Shown piece after piece: positions 41,872 to 51,223 of a DNA stretch of 64,000 nucleotides; positions within the stretch are counted from its first letter, which is position 1, and the number at the start of each line of letters is the position of its first letter. The translations under genes were made by a program, and so were the position numbers. Source of the DNA: CAYUMU01 sp964445985 (GTDB taxonomy: Bacteria > Planctomycetota > Planctomycetia > Pirellulales > S012-138); the NCBI GenBank assembly GCA_964445985.1, contig CAYUMU010000018.1, positions 1-64,000 of the forward strand, read 5' to 3'. The notes beneath the pieces were generated by a model. It did not search any database. It had not been told where the DNA came from and saw nothing but the letters and a program-made list of their open reading frames with translations.

Positions 41872-43197
41872 TCACAAAGCGCGGCGATACTTCTTTTTGG
41901 GCCGCCTGCCGGGCGGATTCCCCGCGGGTGGTGCTTCTTCTGCTGGCGCTGGCACATCGGGTTCGCCCGAGCGATTGTCGCTCCCCTTGGTCGGTGGCGG
42001 ACTGGCCACGGCCACGGTGTGGAAGCCTTCGATTTCGTCGCGCTTGAGCAACTGGTTGATGCGGACCTCGATCCGGGTCAACTCGTTCCCTTCTTCGGGC
42101 GACACGAAGGTGTACGCCACGCCGCTGCGTCCCATGCGGCCCGTCCGACCCACGCGATGCACGTAGTCGTCGGAGAATTGGGGGATCTGATAGTTAATAA
42201 TGTGTGAAATGTTGCTGACATCGATCCCGCGCCCCACCACGTCGGTGGCGACGAGAATCTTCACGCGACCCGCGCGAAAGCCTTCCATCACGCGGTCCCG
42301 GCCGTTCTGATTGAGGTCGCCGTGGATGCAGTCGACCTCGTTCACCCGCTTGGTGAGCATCCGCGACACCCGGTCGGTCTCGCGCCGCGTGCGGCAAAAG
42401 ATAATGGCCTGCTGCGGCTTTTCCCGCTCCAGCAGCTTCACCAACAGGTCGAACTTGCGGTTCGATTCCACCGTGAAGTAATACTGGTCGATGGTATCAA
42501 CCGTGATTTCCGCGGGCGAAAAATTCAGGTTCTCGGGCTCGGTCATGTACCGCTGCGCCAGCCGGGCCACCGGGGGCGGAACCGTGGCGCTGAGCAACAG
42601 GGTTTGCCGCTCCTTGGGGCAGCGGCGGAGAATCTTTTCGATGTCGGGGCGAAAACCAATATCGAGCATGCGATCGGCTTCATCGAGCACCGCCATTCGC
42701 AGGCTGTTCAAGATCAGCGTGCCGCGGCCAATGTGATCGAGCACGCGACCGGGCGTGCCCACCACGCAATCGGCGCCTTTCTTCAGCTTATCGATCTGAC
42801 CGCGCAACGGTTTGCCGCCGTAAAGCGCCACAATGCGGGTCTTGCGACCGTGCGCCAGCTTGGTGAATTCATCGCGCACCTGCACGGCCAATTCGCGGGT
42901 GGGCACCAACACCAGGGCCTGCGGCTCCTCACCCCTCTTTTGCTTGGCCAACCGTTCCAGAATGGGAATCACGAATGCGGCCGTTTTCCCCGTTCCCGTG
43001 CGGGCTTGCGCCATCACATCCACCCCCGCCATCGCGACCGGAATGGTGCCTGCCTGGACCGGAGTGGGTTCGGTATAGCCGGCTTTCTCCAAGGCTGCCA
43101 GCATGGTGGCCGAAAGGCCCAGGGTTGCGAAAACACCCGTGGCCGTGGCCGTGGGTTCGTAAGGGGGCATGTCGGACGTGCCGTCGGTCTCCGTCAT
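41872..43197 (-). CDS. DEAD-box RNA helicase
   Basis: A 441-residue protein of the RhlE/SrmB/DbpA type. Motifs: Q motif (GYTEPTPVQ), I ARTGTGKT, Ia PTRELAVQV, Ib TPGRVLDH, II DEAD, III SAT, IV IIFCRTRRETD, V ATDVVGRGID, VI HRVGRTGR. The basic C-terminus (RRPKKKYRR) probably binds RNA. The ATG at 43197 is preferred; the frame is open to 43263. It is a cytoplasmic ATP-dependent RNA remodelling enzyme. Confidence 0.93.
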   Translation of the reverse strand: MTETDGTSDMPPYEPTATATGVFATLGLSATMLAALEKAGYTEPTPVQAGTIPVAMAGVDVMAQARTGTGKTAAFVIPILERLAKQKRGEEPQALVLVPTRELAVQVRDEFTKLAHGRKTRIVALYGGKPLRGQIDKLKKGADCVVGTPGRVLDHIGRGTLILNSLRMAVLDEADRMLDIGFRPDIEKILRRCPKERQTLLLSATVPPPVARLAQRYMTEPENLNFSPAEITVDTIDQYYFTVESNRKFDLLVKLLEREKPQQAIIFCRTRRETDRVSRMLTKRVNEVDCIHGDLNQNGRDRVMEGFRAGRVKILVATDVVGRGIDVSNISHIINYQIPQFSDDYVHRVGRTGRMGRSGVAYTFVSPEEGNELTRIEVRINQLLKRDEIEGFHTVAVASPPPTKGSDNRSGEPDVPAPAEEAPPAGNPPGRRPKKKYRRAL

Positions 43198-43684
43198 GGA
43201 TCCGCTTGATCTTCGTGAGGATGTGATGGGGTAAATGCTATTGAGCGGTGTCCCTCCTAACAAGCAGAGGTCTGTACGCTACCAAATCAATTATGACGCG
43301 AACCCCGGCGCTACGCCATACTTCGCATGCACGAATAACCGGCCCAAGTGACCGCCCGCCGCGCCCTGGCCCCTGGCCCTCGCTCATGCCTCGGGGTGGG
43401 TGCCGCACCCCCCCTGAAGTGGCCATTTCACGGCCCGCCACCCGAGGGGGGTTGTTGCTCCAAGTGGGGGGCTGGATTGGACTTTTGACGATTTTTTGCA
43501 ACTTTCACCGTTCTCAATGGGCTTGCTGGCAGATAGGTTTTGATGTGAATTACGGACGCACATCCGGCATCCACATCTGCCTGTTATTCAACAATCCTGT
43601 TTTCATCCCGAACGACTCCCGCAGTTCCGCAACCAGGGGCGCGTGCTCGCGAGTGTATCGGGAATCATTCCATTTGGGGGAGTG
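43198..43684. other. intergenic region between divergent helicase and DUF1559 genes
   Basis: About 490 bp. A G/C-rich stretch at 43395-43420 (GGGTGGGTGCCGCACCC) can fold, and an AT-richer part lies near 43485-43560. It must hold promoters of both genes, but none is clear. Confidence 0.45.
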
Positions 43685-44569
43685 ATGCTTCGCACACGTC
43701 GTGGTTTTACCCTTGTCGAACTGCTGGTGGTGATCGCGATCATCGGCATTCTGATTGCCATGCTGTTGCCGGCCATTAACGCCGCGCGGGAATCGGCCCG
43801 CCGCACCCAGTGCAGCAACAATCTCAAACAGATGGGCACCGCCCTGATGGTGCACGCCGACCGGAACAGCGAGTTTTTGCCCGTCGGCTGCGCCGATGGG
43901 GCCAAACACGGTCTGTTTTCGCTGCTGCTTCCCTACCTGGAGAAGCAAAGCCTGACCGACACCATGGATATGAACGGCATTGCCGGCGACCAGCCGCATC
44001 GCAATGTGATCATCTCGGAATACTTGTGTCCCAGCTATCCGCACCCGGTGCTGATCACCAACGGCGCGGCTAGCTACGAGAACGGCGCCATGACCACCTA
44101 TCAGGGGATGGGGGGCGCGAACAACGGCGGCAGTTTCTCGCCGACCACCAGCAGCTATGGCGATATCCCCAACAACGGCGCCTTCCGCTTTGCCAAGGCC
44201 CGCTCGCTGGGGCAAATGACCGATGGCACGAGCAACAGCATCATGATCGGCGAGTTTGTCCATCTTGACTTCGCCGCCGGCGCCTACGATCAGCCGCCAG
44301 GCAATGTGCGGCCCTGGATCCTGGGCGACAACGGCTCCAAGGGCGCCTACGCGCTCAAAGTGGCGCAGTACCCGCCCAAGGCCAAGGTGAATCGGGCGGC
44401 CGATGGCATCCCCTTCAATCACCTCCCCTTTGGCAGCTTCCACCCCAACGGCACCCTGTTCCTCTTCGGAGATACCAGCGTGCGGTTGGCCCCAGACCAT
44501 ACCAATTTCTCGGCCTATCAGGCCCTGGCGACTTGCATGGGAGGTGAACCCAATGCGCAGCTCGACTAA
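43685..44569 (+). CDS. DUF1559 prepilin-like protein
   Basis: A 294-residue protein of the planctomycete DUF1559 family. It starts with the prepilin signal RRGFTLVELLVVIAIIGILIAMLLPAINAAR, which gives an N-terminal helix, then RRTQCSNNLKQMG and a C-terminal globular part ending in NGTLFLFGDTSVRL. These proteins are exported by prepilin peptidase routes and are expanded in planctomycetes; function unknown. The ATG at 43685 gives the standard N-terminus. The lipoprotein gene starts 17 bp inside its 3' end. Confidence 0.9.
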   Translation: MLRTRRGFTLVELLVVIAIIGILIAMLLPAINAARESARRTQCSNNLKQMGTALMVHADRNSEFLPVGCADGAKHGLFSLLLPYLEKQSLTDTMDMNGIAGDQPHRNVIISEYLCPSYPHPVLITNGAASYENGAMTTYQGMGGANNGGSFSPTTSSYGDIPNNGAFRFAKARSLGQMTDGTSNSIMIGEFVHLDFAAGAYDQPPGNVRPWILGDNGSKGAYALKVAQYPPKAKVNRAADGIPFNHLPFGSFHPNGTLFLFGDTSVRLAPDHTNFSAYQALATCMGGEPNAQLD

Positions 44570-44993
44570 GCTGCTGTTGTGGCTGTGCCTGCCGCTCGCC
44601 GCCACGTTGGGCTGCGGAGACGACCGCGCCACCGTGGAAGGCAAGGTGTTGCTGGACGGCCAGCCCCTTCCCTACGGCAGCGTGATGTTTCAGCCGCCCC
44701 ACGGCCAGCCGGCTCGGGCCGATATTCGCCCCGACGGCACCTTCACCTTGCAAAGCCCCGAGGGTGAAGAAGGCACGCCCGTCGGCCTGAACCGGGTGCG
44801 CGTGAGCAGCTACACCACCCAAGACCCTCAAACCCAAGCCGAGGCCAAAAAGTTCGATCAGGAACTCCCCTTGGGCAAGTCCCTCATCCCCAAGCAGTAC
44901 ACCGATTTCGCCACCAGTGGCATCACCGTGGACGTTAAGCCCAACATGGCCCCCGTCGAATTGAATCTGAACAGCAAGCCGCAGGCTCCGTAG
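44553..44993 (+). CDS. lipoprotein with carboxypeptidase regulatory-like domain
   Basis: A 146-residue protein. The start ATG follows a clear GGGAGGTGA site. A lipobox is seen (LLLWLCLPLAATLGC, Cys21). The mature part (VEGKVLLDGQPLPYGSVMFQPP, RADIRPDGTFTLQSP, VGLNRVRV) fits the Ig-like regulatory domain common in planctomycete lipoproteins. It overlaps DUF1559 and is likely exported with it. Confidence 0.85.
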   Translation: MRSSTKLLLWLCLPLAATLGCGDDRATVEGKVLLDGQPLPYGSVMFQPPHGQPARADIRPDGTFTLQSPEGEEGTPVGLNRVRVSSYTTQDPQTQAEAKKFDQELPLGKSLIPKQYTDFATSGITVDVKPNMAPVELNLNSKPQAP

Positions 44994-44999
44994 CGATCG

Positions 45000-45719
45000 T
45001 TATGGCAGCGGCGCAATTTCCGTGGTCGGCAGTTGCAGCGTGAACTGCGTCCCTTTGCCTGGCTCGCTCTGCACAAAAATCCGGCCGCCGTGCGCTTCCA
45101 GGATCTTGCGCGTGGTGGGGAGCCCCAGCCCGGTGCCGCCCCCCTTGGTGGAAAAAAACGCCTCGAAAATGTGCGACAACGTCTCGGCATTCATGCCGCG
45201 GCCAGTGTCGATCAAATCCACCGCCAGGCCCTCCGGCACGCGCCGCGTGCGCACTTCGATGGTGCCGCCCTCGGGCATCGCCTGCTGCGCGTTCAAAATC
45301 AAATTCAGCACGGCGCTGCGAATTTGCTCCCGATCAATCAGCACCAGCGGCAAATTGGGATCGAGCAGCCGGACAATTTCGATGTTCGCCTCGCTGGCCT
45401 GCGGGGCGAAGAAATCCAGCACCTCTTCCAACAACCGGTTGATATTCACGGCCTCGCGCCGTAGCGGCCGCGGCCGGGCAAAACCCAAGAAGTCGTTGAG
45501 CAGACCGGTTAGCCGCGTGCATTCCTTCTGCACCCGCGCAATCCGCTCCAAAGCCCTCCGCTCCCGAGGCGTGGTCGCTTCGCTGAAATCTTCGGCCAAC
45601 AGCTCGATGTTCAAACTGATGGTCGAAAGCGGGTTCTTGATTTCGTGAGCCAGGCCGCCCGCAAGCACCGCGATCTCGGTGTATTGAGCCCGAAGTTGGT
45701 CTTCACTGGGAGAGGACAT
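45000..45719 (-). CDS. soluble histidine kinase
   Basis: A 239-residue protein: an H box LAHEIKNPLSTI with His25, a dimerisation helix pair, then an ATP-binding HATPase_c domain with N box (LNLILNAQQAM), G1 (VDLIDTGRGM) and G2 (TKGGGTGLGL). No membrane helix or sensor domain is present, so the input must come from another protein, or the sensor part is missing. No response regulator gene is adjacent. The ATG at 45719 is chosen because the frame upstream is unlike kinases and overlaps the terminator. Confidence 0.85.
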   Translation of the reverse strand: MSSPSEDQLRAQYTEIAVLAGGLAHEIKNPLSTISLNIELLAEDFSEATTPRERRALERIARVQKECTRLTGLLNDFLGFARPRPLRREAVNINRLLEEVLDFFAPQASEANIEIVRLLDPNLPLVLIDREQIRSAVLNLILNAQQAMPEGGTIEVRTRRVPEGLAVDLIDTGRGMNAETLSHIFEAFFSTKGGGTGLGLPTTRKILEAHGGRIFVQSEPGKGTQFTLQLPTTEIAPLP

Positions 45720-45763
45720 AAAACGAACAGACTCTTGCCGGAAAGAATTTGCCGGTGACGAAA

Positions 45764-45808
45764 ACGACCATGCCCAGCAGAGTCTGGGCATGGTCGTCTG
45801 GTTTTTTT
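45764..45808 (-). terminator. strong intrinsic terminator downstream of pnp
   Basis: Perfect 14-bp hairpin, ACGACCATGCCCAG (45764-45777) and CTGGGCATGGTCGT (45784-45797) with a 6-nt loop. On the minus strand it is followed by TTTTCG, and on the plus strand by a T7 run (45802-45808), so it can stop both directions. It is 42 bp after the pnp stop and upstream of the histidine kinase start. Confidence 0.9.
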
Positions 45809-45849
45809 CCGATTGCTAACGAATCCGCGGGAGCGTCGCGAGGTTGCCG

Positions 45850-48030
45850 TTATTCGGCAGCACTGTCGCCAGCGCCTTCCGCGGCTTCGGTGGCGTTATC
45901 TTCGGTCGCTCCGCCCGCGGGCTGGCCGTTGCCGGCCGCTTCTTCGAGCTCGCGCTTGGCCACGCGGTGGCTGAGCTTCACGCGATTCTGCTCGTCGATG
46001 GCGATCACTTTCACGGCCAGGGGGTCACCCACCTTGCAGATGTCGTTCACGCTCTTCACAAAGCCGTCGGAAAGCTCGCTGATATGGCACAAGCCGTCTT
46101 TGCCCGGCAGGATTTCGACAAACGCGCCGAAATCTTTGATGCTGGTCACGCGGCCATGATAGATGCGACCCACCTGCACCGAAGCGGTCATGGCTTCGAC
46201 CTGTTCCAAAGCCCTCTGCGCGCCCTCGGCGTTGTCGCTGGCAATGGTCACGGTGCCGTCGTCGTCCACGTCGATGGTCACGCCGCAGGTTTCTTGAATG
46301 CTGCGGATCATCTTGCCGCCGGGACCGATCAGCAGGCCGATCTTTTCCGGATGGATATGGGTTTGCAGCAACCGCGGAGCAAAGCTGGAAATCTCCGCGT
46401 TGGGCCGCGGAATGGCCGACAGCATTTTCCGCAGAATTTCAATCCGGGCTTCGCGCGATTGATCGAGCGTGGCCGCGATGATTTCTTCGCTGATGCCGTC
46501 GATCTTGAGATCGAGCTGGATGCCGGTGATGCCGCGCTGGGTGCCGGCCACCTTGAAATCCATGTCGCCAAAGTGGTCTTCGTCGCCAATGATGTCGGTG
46601 AGCAGCATCCACTTGTCGTCCGACTCTTTCACCAGGCCCACGGAAATTCCGGCGACCGGGTTGCTGATCGGCACGCCGGCCGCCATCAACCCCAGCGTGG
46701 CGCCGCAAACCGAAGCCATGCTGCTGGAACCGTTGGATTCCATGATGTCGGAAATGACCCGGATGGTGTAGGGGAAGGTGTCGGGGTCGGGCAGCACCGA
46801 CTTCACGCTCCGTTCGGCCAAGGCCCCGTGGCCAAATTCGCGGCGGCCGGGACCCCGGATCGGGCGGCACTCGCCCACCGAGAACGAGGGGAAGTAATAG
46901 TCCAGCATGAACTTCTTGCTGTACTCTTCCAGCAGACCGTCCACCCGCTGCTCATCGCGGCCGGTGCCCAAGGTCACGGTGATGAGCGCCTGGGTTTCGC
47001 CACGTTGGAAAATGGCCGAACCATGCACGCGGGGGAGCACGTCCACCTCGCACTCAATGGCTCGCAAGGTTTTGCCGTCGCGGCCGTCGGGGCGGGTGCC
47101 CGCCAGAATGAGGTCGCGAATCACCTTGGCTTCCAGGTCGTGCCAGCTCTTCTTGAAGGCCGCCACGTCCAGCGCGCCTTCGGCGGCCGGGTCGGGAATC
47201 AGCTCTTGCTGAACCCGATCGCGAAGCTGGCTGATCGCCTCCGCGCGCGCCTGCTTGCCGGGGGTTTGCTTCGTCTGCCGGAAAGCGTCGTAGTAACGCT
47301 CGCTGAGCAGGGCCAAAATGGGATCGGCCGGGGGCGCCTCGTACTGCGTTTTCTGCGGCTGGGCCTTCGCATATAGTTCGTTCTGCAGGTCGCACAGTTC
47401 GCGGACAATGCGGTGCGCTTCGCGAATGGCTTCGACCATTTCGGCCTCGGGCATTTCGCGGGCAAAGCCTTCGATCATCATCACCGACTTGTGATTGCCG
47501 GCAATCACCAGATCAAGATCGCTTTCCTCCAGATCGTCTTGCGAGGGGAAAGGGATCAACTTGCCGTCCACGCGTCCCAGCCGCACGGCCGCCATCGGGC
47601 CGGCAAACGGAGTCGGCGACAGTCCCAGGCTGGCCGCCGCGGCGTTGATCGCCAACACGTCGCCATCTTGCTGGCGATCGCTGGCCAGCACCATGCACTG
47701 CACCTGGACTTCGTCGCGGAACCACTCGGGAAACAGCGGCCGCAGGGGGCGATCGATCAGCCGGGAACTGAGCACCTCTTTAAGGGTGGGCCGGCCTTCG
47801 CGCTTGAGAAATCCACCCGGGAACTTGCCCGCCGCGGCCGAACGCTCGCGATAATCGCACGTCAGGGGGAAGAAATCGATGCCAGGTCGGGCGGGGCCGG
47901 TGGCCGCGGCGGCAAACACCACCGTTTCACCGTATTGAACCAGGCAGCTTCCCGCCGCCTGTTTTGCCAACTGACCCGTCTCCATCGAAAAAGTGAGATC
48001 GCCGATCTGCTTTTCTACACGTACTTTCAA
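45850..48030 (-). CDS. pnp: polynucleotide phosphorylase
   Basis: A 726-residue protein with the full PNPase layout: two RNase PH domains (FFPLTCDYRERSAAAGKFPGGFLKREGR; QALITVTLGT, GRREFGHGALAERS), a KH domain (GPGGKMIRSIQETCGVTIDVDD) and an S1 domain (YHGRVTSIKDFGAFVEILPGKDGLCHISEL) near 610-690, plus a short Ala/Glu/Gly-rich tail. It degrades RNA 3' to 5' using phosphate. It follows rpsO in the same direction after ~414 bp, the common rpsO-pnp order. Confidence 0.97.
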   Translation of the reverse strand: MKVRVEKQIGDLTFSMETGQLAKQAAGSCLVQYGETVVFAAAATGPARPGIDFFPLTCDYRERSAAAGKFPGGFLKREGRPTLKEVLSSRLIDRPLRPLFPEWFRDEVQVQCMVLASDRQQDGDVLAINAAAASLGLSPTPFAGPMAAVRLGRVDGKLIPFPSQDDLEESDLDLVIAGNHKSVMMIEGFAREMPEAEMVEAIREAHRIVRELCDLQNELYAKAQPQKTQYEAPPADPILALLSERYYDAFRQTKQTPGKQARAEAISQLRDRVQQELIPDPAAEGALDVAAFKKSWHDLEAKVIRDLILAGTRPDGRDGKTLRAIECEVDVLPRVHGSAIFQRGETQALITVTLGTGRDEQRVDGLLEEYSKKFMLDYYFPSFSVGECRPIRGPGRREFGHGALAERSVKSVLPDPDTFPYTIRVISDIMESNGSSSMASVCGATLGLMAAGVPISNPVAGISVGLVKESDDKWMLLTDIIGDEDHFGDMDFKVAGTQRGITGIQLDLKIDGISEEIIAATLDQSREARIEILRKMLSAIPRPNAEISSFAPRLLQTHIHPEKIGLLIGPGGKMIRSIQETCGVTIDVDDDGTVTIASDNAEGAQRALEQVEAMTASVQVGRIYHGRVTSIKDFGAFVEILPGKDGLCHISELSDGFVKSVNDICKVGDPLAVKVIAIDEQNRVKLSHRVAKRELEEAAGNGQPAGGATEDNATEAAEGAGDSAAE

Positions 48031-48444
48031 GGTCTTACATCCTGATGCTACCGCTCCCGACGAAAGTCCTCAAAACATGCATTTTTGGGCGAGGGGCACA
48101 TCGCCACGGAGAGAAGAGGCAGCAACTTTGAACAACGTAGCCAGGCGACCACGCATGGGCCGCCTGACTGCTCCACCTGGTCGCCTGTCAGCAGATACCA
48201 GGGCAGTTTCCAACGAACCATGAAGTTCGACGGGCGATGTTCAAAGTCGGGATGACGCCGTCTTAACAGCGGAAAAGGGTGCAGGCCCACAAGAATATGC
48301 GCAACCCGCCACAGTCCAGCGGCGTATCGGCCAAGTCACCGCGATCCGCGGCCCACCGGCCCCACTGCCAGACCAGCCGGCAGAAATGACCCTGGGGAGC
48401 TTCAGACCGGGGAACCCTTGAGAAACACCGGGCCAGTAGCCGCG
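48031..48444. other. rpsO-pnp intergenic region
   Basis: About 414 bp between genes on the minus strand. In other bacteria this region carries an RNase III-processed hairpin that controls pnp. There are several short GC-rich inverted repeats near 48340-48420, but I cannot define one hairpin. A plus-strand CCCGCCACAGT ... CCACTG pattern near 48305-48370 recalls cobalamin riboswitches, but no plus-strand gene follows. Confidence 0.45.
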
Positions 48445-48711
48445 TTACTTACGCAACTCCAACCGACGAATGATTTCCAGGTAGCGGTTCGGAGTGACGC
48501 GCTTCAAGTAGTCGAGCAACCGGCGACGGCGGCTCACCATGGCCAACAACCCGCGGCGGCTGGCATAGTCCTTCTTGTGCGACTGCATGTGCTCGGTCAG
48601 ACGATTGATTCTGGTCGTCAGAATCGCGACCTGGACCTCGGGCGAACCCGTGTCGCTGTCATCGCGCCGGTAATCCGTAATTAACTCGCTCTTTCGCTCT
48701 TTCGTTATCAT
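48445..48711 (-). CDS. rpsO: 30S ribosomal protein S15
   Basis: An 88-residue protein with the S15 sequence: DSDTGSPEVQVAILTTRINRLTEHMQSHKKDYASRRGLL, then MVSRRRRLLDYLKRVTPNRY. It binds 16S rRNA in the small subunit. The ATG at 48711 gives the standard length. Confidence 0.97.
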   Translation of the reverse strand: MITKERKSELITDYRRDDSDTGSPEVQVAILTTRINRLTEHMQSHKKDYASRRGLLAMVSRRRRLLDYLKRVTPNRYLEIIRRLELRK

Positions 48712-48937
48712 CCGCGGCCGCAACCCTCTCCACGTTAGACGATCCCGCGCCTTTCCGCAGGGATGTGACACTCACCTGGAATGACCAGGACGTTCCTTCG
48801 GGAACTTGCCACGACACAACATAACCAAAATTCAGAAGCCTATAGTCTAGCGATCGAAAAAGGGCATGCAATGGGCAAAGATTGGGGATTCGCGGATTCG
48901 ATATCTCGGACCCACCCATCGCCGCCGCCAAAATCGC

Positions 48938-49876
48938 TCACCCCCGACCCCTCTCCCCGGAAATACCAGGGAGAGGGGAGCAAAGGGGTTCGCAATGACT
49001 CGGATTCGCTCCCACGGCCAAACCGTCGGTACTGCCAGCAACGCCAGCGGCATGGGCGCCCTGTCGAGTCACTGCCCCGGCCGATCCGCCTGGCATGTCG
49101 CGGTCTTTGGGTAGTCGCGTCGCCGGCCGTTCCCAATTGCGATCGACCAAACCGCACCAGAACAATTGCCAGATCGCCTTCCAAGCGTCGCGAGGACCGA
49201 TCTTCTTCCCCTCCTTCCAACTGCGATGGGCGTAACCGATCGGCACTTCGCAAATCCGTGCCCCCGCCTGAGCCAGCCGGCAAGTTAGTTCGGGCTCGAT
49301 GGTGAACGTGCGGCTCCGTAGCGACAACCGCTGGAGCACGTCGGCGCGGACCATCTTGTAGCACGTTTCCATGTCGGTCAGCTCCAAACCGGCCACGGTG
49401 TTGGTGGCCGAGGTGAGCGTGTGATTGACCACCCAGTGCCACCAAGGGCTCGTCCAGTCGCCCCCGCGGGGAAATCGCGTGCCAAACGCGGCGTCGGCCT
49501 CGCCCGCCAGCAAGGGCTCAAGCAAGGCCGGCAAATCGGCCGGGTTGTATTCCAGGTCGGCGTCTTGAACCACCGCCACGTCGCCCGTCATGCGCTTGAT
49601 CGCCGTGCGCACGGCCGCCCCTTTTCCTAGATTGCGCCGATGCTGCAATGCCCGCAAACGTGGCTCCAGTTCCTCCAGTCTTTGCAATACGCGCCAACTG
49701 CCATCGCTCGATCCGTCGTCAACCGCCAGAATTTCTAACTCCAGGGGGAGTTTCACGTCCAAAAGTCGCGCCAGGATGGTATCGAGTGTATGTTCTTCAT
49801 TGAACACGGGAATCAGCACGCTCAATCGGCGCAGCCGTCTCGCCCCGCCGGCACAAGACGATTCGGCGTTGATCAT
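48938..49876 (-). CDS. GT2-family glycosyltransferase (dolichyl-phosphate mannose synthase-like)
   Basis: A 312-residue protein. It has LSVLIPVFNEEHTLDTIL, AVDDGSSDGSWRVL, RRNLGKGAAVRTAI, VVQDADLEYNPADLPALLEPL (DxD) and GTRFPRGG. It likely moves a sugar from a nucleotide to a lipid carrier. No membrane helices are seen, so it resembles the soluble DPM1-type enzymes. The last ~20 residues (SPLPGISGERGRG end) are encoded by the repeat at 48942-48978, so the C-terminus probably grew when the repeat inserted. The ATG at 49876 starts shortly before the fold. Confidence 0.82.
   Translation of the reverse strand: MINAESSCAGGARRLRRLSVLIPVFNEEHTLDTILARLLDVKLPLELEILAVDDGSSDGSWRVLQRLEELEPRLRALQHRRNLGKGAAVRTAIKRMTGDVAVVQDADLEYNPADLPALLEPLLAGEADAAFGTRFPRGGDWTSPWWHWVVNHTLTSATNTVAGLELTDMETCYKMVRADVLQRLSLRSRTFTIEPELTCRLAQAGARICEVPIGYAHRSWKEGKKIGPRDAWKAIWQLFWCGLVDRNWERPATRLPKDRDMPGGSAGAVTRQGAHAAGVAGSTDGLAVGANPSHCEPLCSPLPGISGERGRG
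48942..48978. repeat. CCCTCTCCCCGGAAATACC palindromic repeat, copy 2
   Basis: Nearly identical to 35167-35203. It overlaps the end of the GT2 gene and encodes part of its last residues and is close to its stop. Confidence 0.75.
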
Positions 49877-50081
49877 GAACAGAATCCTTCCACCAAGATG
49901 TGGCTGTTGCCCCCGGGCGCCCAGGGGAACCCCGGTTCCGCGGCGCGCCTTTGCGAACAAACGAATTCGACGTTGATCACGCGGCAACGCGACGACGCTT
50001 TACAGTTCTACCAGCTTTCTTCATACTACTCAGCCGATTTCGAATCGGCGGGGGTGCGGAAGCGGAAGGAGCAGGCACGCG

Positions 50082-50897
50082 ATGCAGCGATTGTCGGTCA
50101 ATGAGATCACCACGTTTCGGTGGTCGTTTGAAGAAGACGTCGCCCAATACGCGGCCGCCGGCTTTACCGCTATCGGCGTGTGGCGGCAAAAACTCTCCGA
50201 CTACGGCGTCGATCGAGCCGTGGAACTGCTCCGCCAACACCGCCTGACCGTTTCCAACTTTTGTTGGGCTGGCGGATTCACCGGCAGCGATGGCCGCACC
50301 TTTCGCGAAAGCATGGGCGACGCCATCGAGGCCATCCAAACCGCCGGACGCCTCCGAGCCAAATGCCTGGTGGTTTACACCGGCGCCCGCGCGGGGCACA
50401 CCTCCAACCACGCCCGCCGCCTCATCCACACCGCCCTCAGCGAGCTGCTCCCCATTGCCGAAGAATTTGGCGTGGACCTGGCGCTCGAACCCATGCACCC
50501 CGGCTGCGCAAGCGACTGGACCTTTCTGACCACCCTCGAAGACACCCTCGCCATTCTCGACGGCATTCCCAGCCCTCATATCAAACTGGTGTTCGATACC
50601 TACCACTTGGGCTTCCATCCGTGCGCCATCGACCAGATTGAAAAGATCGTGGATCGCGTGGCGGTGGTTCACCTGGGCGACGGCAAAGCGCCCCCCCAAA
50701 GCGAACAAAACCGCTGCCCGCTGGGCGAAGGCGAAATCCCCCTGGCCGAAATCGTGAAGCGGTTCTTGGCCGCCGGCTACCAGGGCTACTTCGATATTGA
50801 ACTGATCGGCGAAGAACTGGAAAACGACAATTACCGGGAACTGCTCGCCAAGTCGAAACGGGCCGCAACGCGGCTGATCGCTGGCTACGCCGACTAA
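50082..50897 (+). CDS. sugar phosphate isomerase/epimerase (xylose isomerase-like TIM barrel)
   Basis: A 271-residue protein of the AP endonuclease 2/IolE-like family. It has TTFRWSFEEDVAQYAAAGFTAIGVW, VVYTGARAGH, LALEPMHPGCASDW (metal Glu), LVFDTYHLGF (Asp and His ligands), VVHLGDGKAPP (His), and the end YFDIELIGEEL (Glu). A divalent metal is expected. The substrate is not known. The ATG at 50082 fits well. Confidence 0.87.
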   Translation: MQRLSVNEITTFRWSFEEDVAQYAAAGFTAIGVWRQKLSDYGVDRAVELLRQHRLTVSNFCWAGGFTGSDGRTFRESMGDAIEAIQTAGRLRAKCLVVYTGARAGHTSNHARRLIHTALSELLPIAEEFGVDLALEPMHPGCASDWTFLTTLEDTLAILDGIPSPHIKLVFDTYHLGFHPCAIDQIEKIVDRVAVVHLGDGKAPPQSEQNRCPLGEGEIPLAEIVKRFLAAGYQGYFDIELIGEELENDNYRELLAKSKRAATRLIAGYAD

Positions 50898-51223
50898 GCC
50901 CACCCGCAACCAGCCCGCCCTCGCGGGTCACGGCTCAGCCTTGGCAAAGAATATCGAAGAGCTTGCCGCATTTTTTGCTTAGAACCAGCGCAACCGCCGC
51001 GAAGTTCATGGTCGGACCCACGTTGTGCCCCGGCCCATGCACAGCGGGTCAGGCTTCGCGGCCGAGTGCAAGCGGGCCTAAGCGAGCCTATCCAATTATT
51101 CCCTCGCCCCTCGCGGGAGAGGGAGTCATTGGATAGGCTCTAAGGTAATCGCTCCGCCCAGCGCCGCTCTGGCCGCTTGATTTGCGTCCGGCCTTTTACT
51201 GTCCATTTGATGAGCGATAAGCC
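50898..51223. other. intergenic region with MITE-like copy
   Basis: About 325 bp. It contains the 57-bp element at 51084-51140 and GC-rich sequence. No gene or promoter was recognised. Confidence 0.5.
51084..51140. repeat. MITE-like element, GAGCCTATCC type, copy 2
   Basis: Perfect 13-bp terminal inverted repeats GAGCCTATCCAAT and ATTGGATAGGCTC enclose CCCTCGCCCCTCGCGGGAG. Total 57 bp. Same family as 22183-22249. Confidence 0.85.

Noticed and set aside
48240..48420. Cobalamin riboswitch-like pattern on the plus strand
   Set aside because: Only fragments of the consensus are present (no clear GGGAA-GGTG or AGGAGAC part), and there is no plus-strand gene within about 1.6 kb to control.
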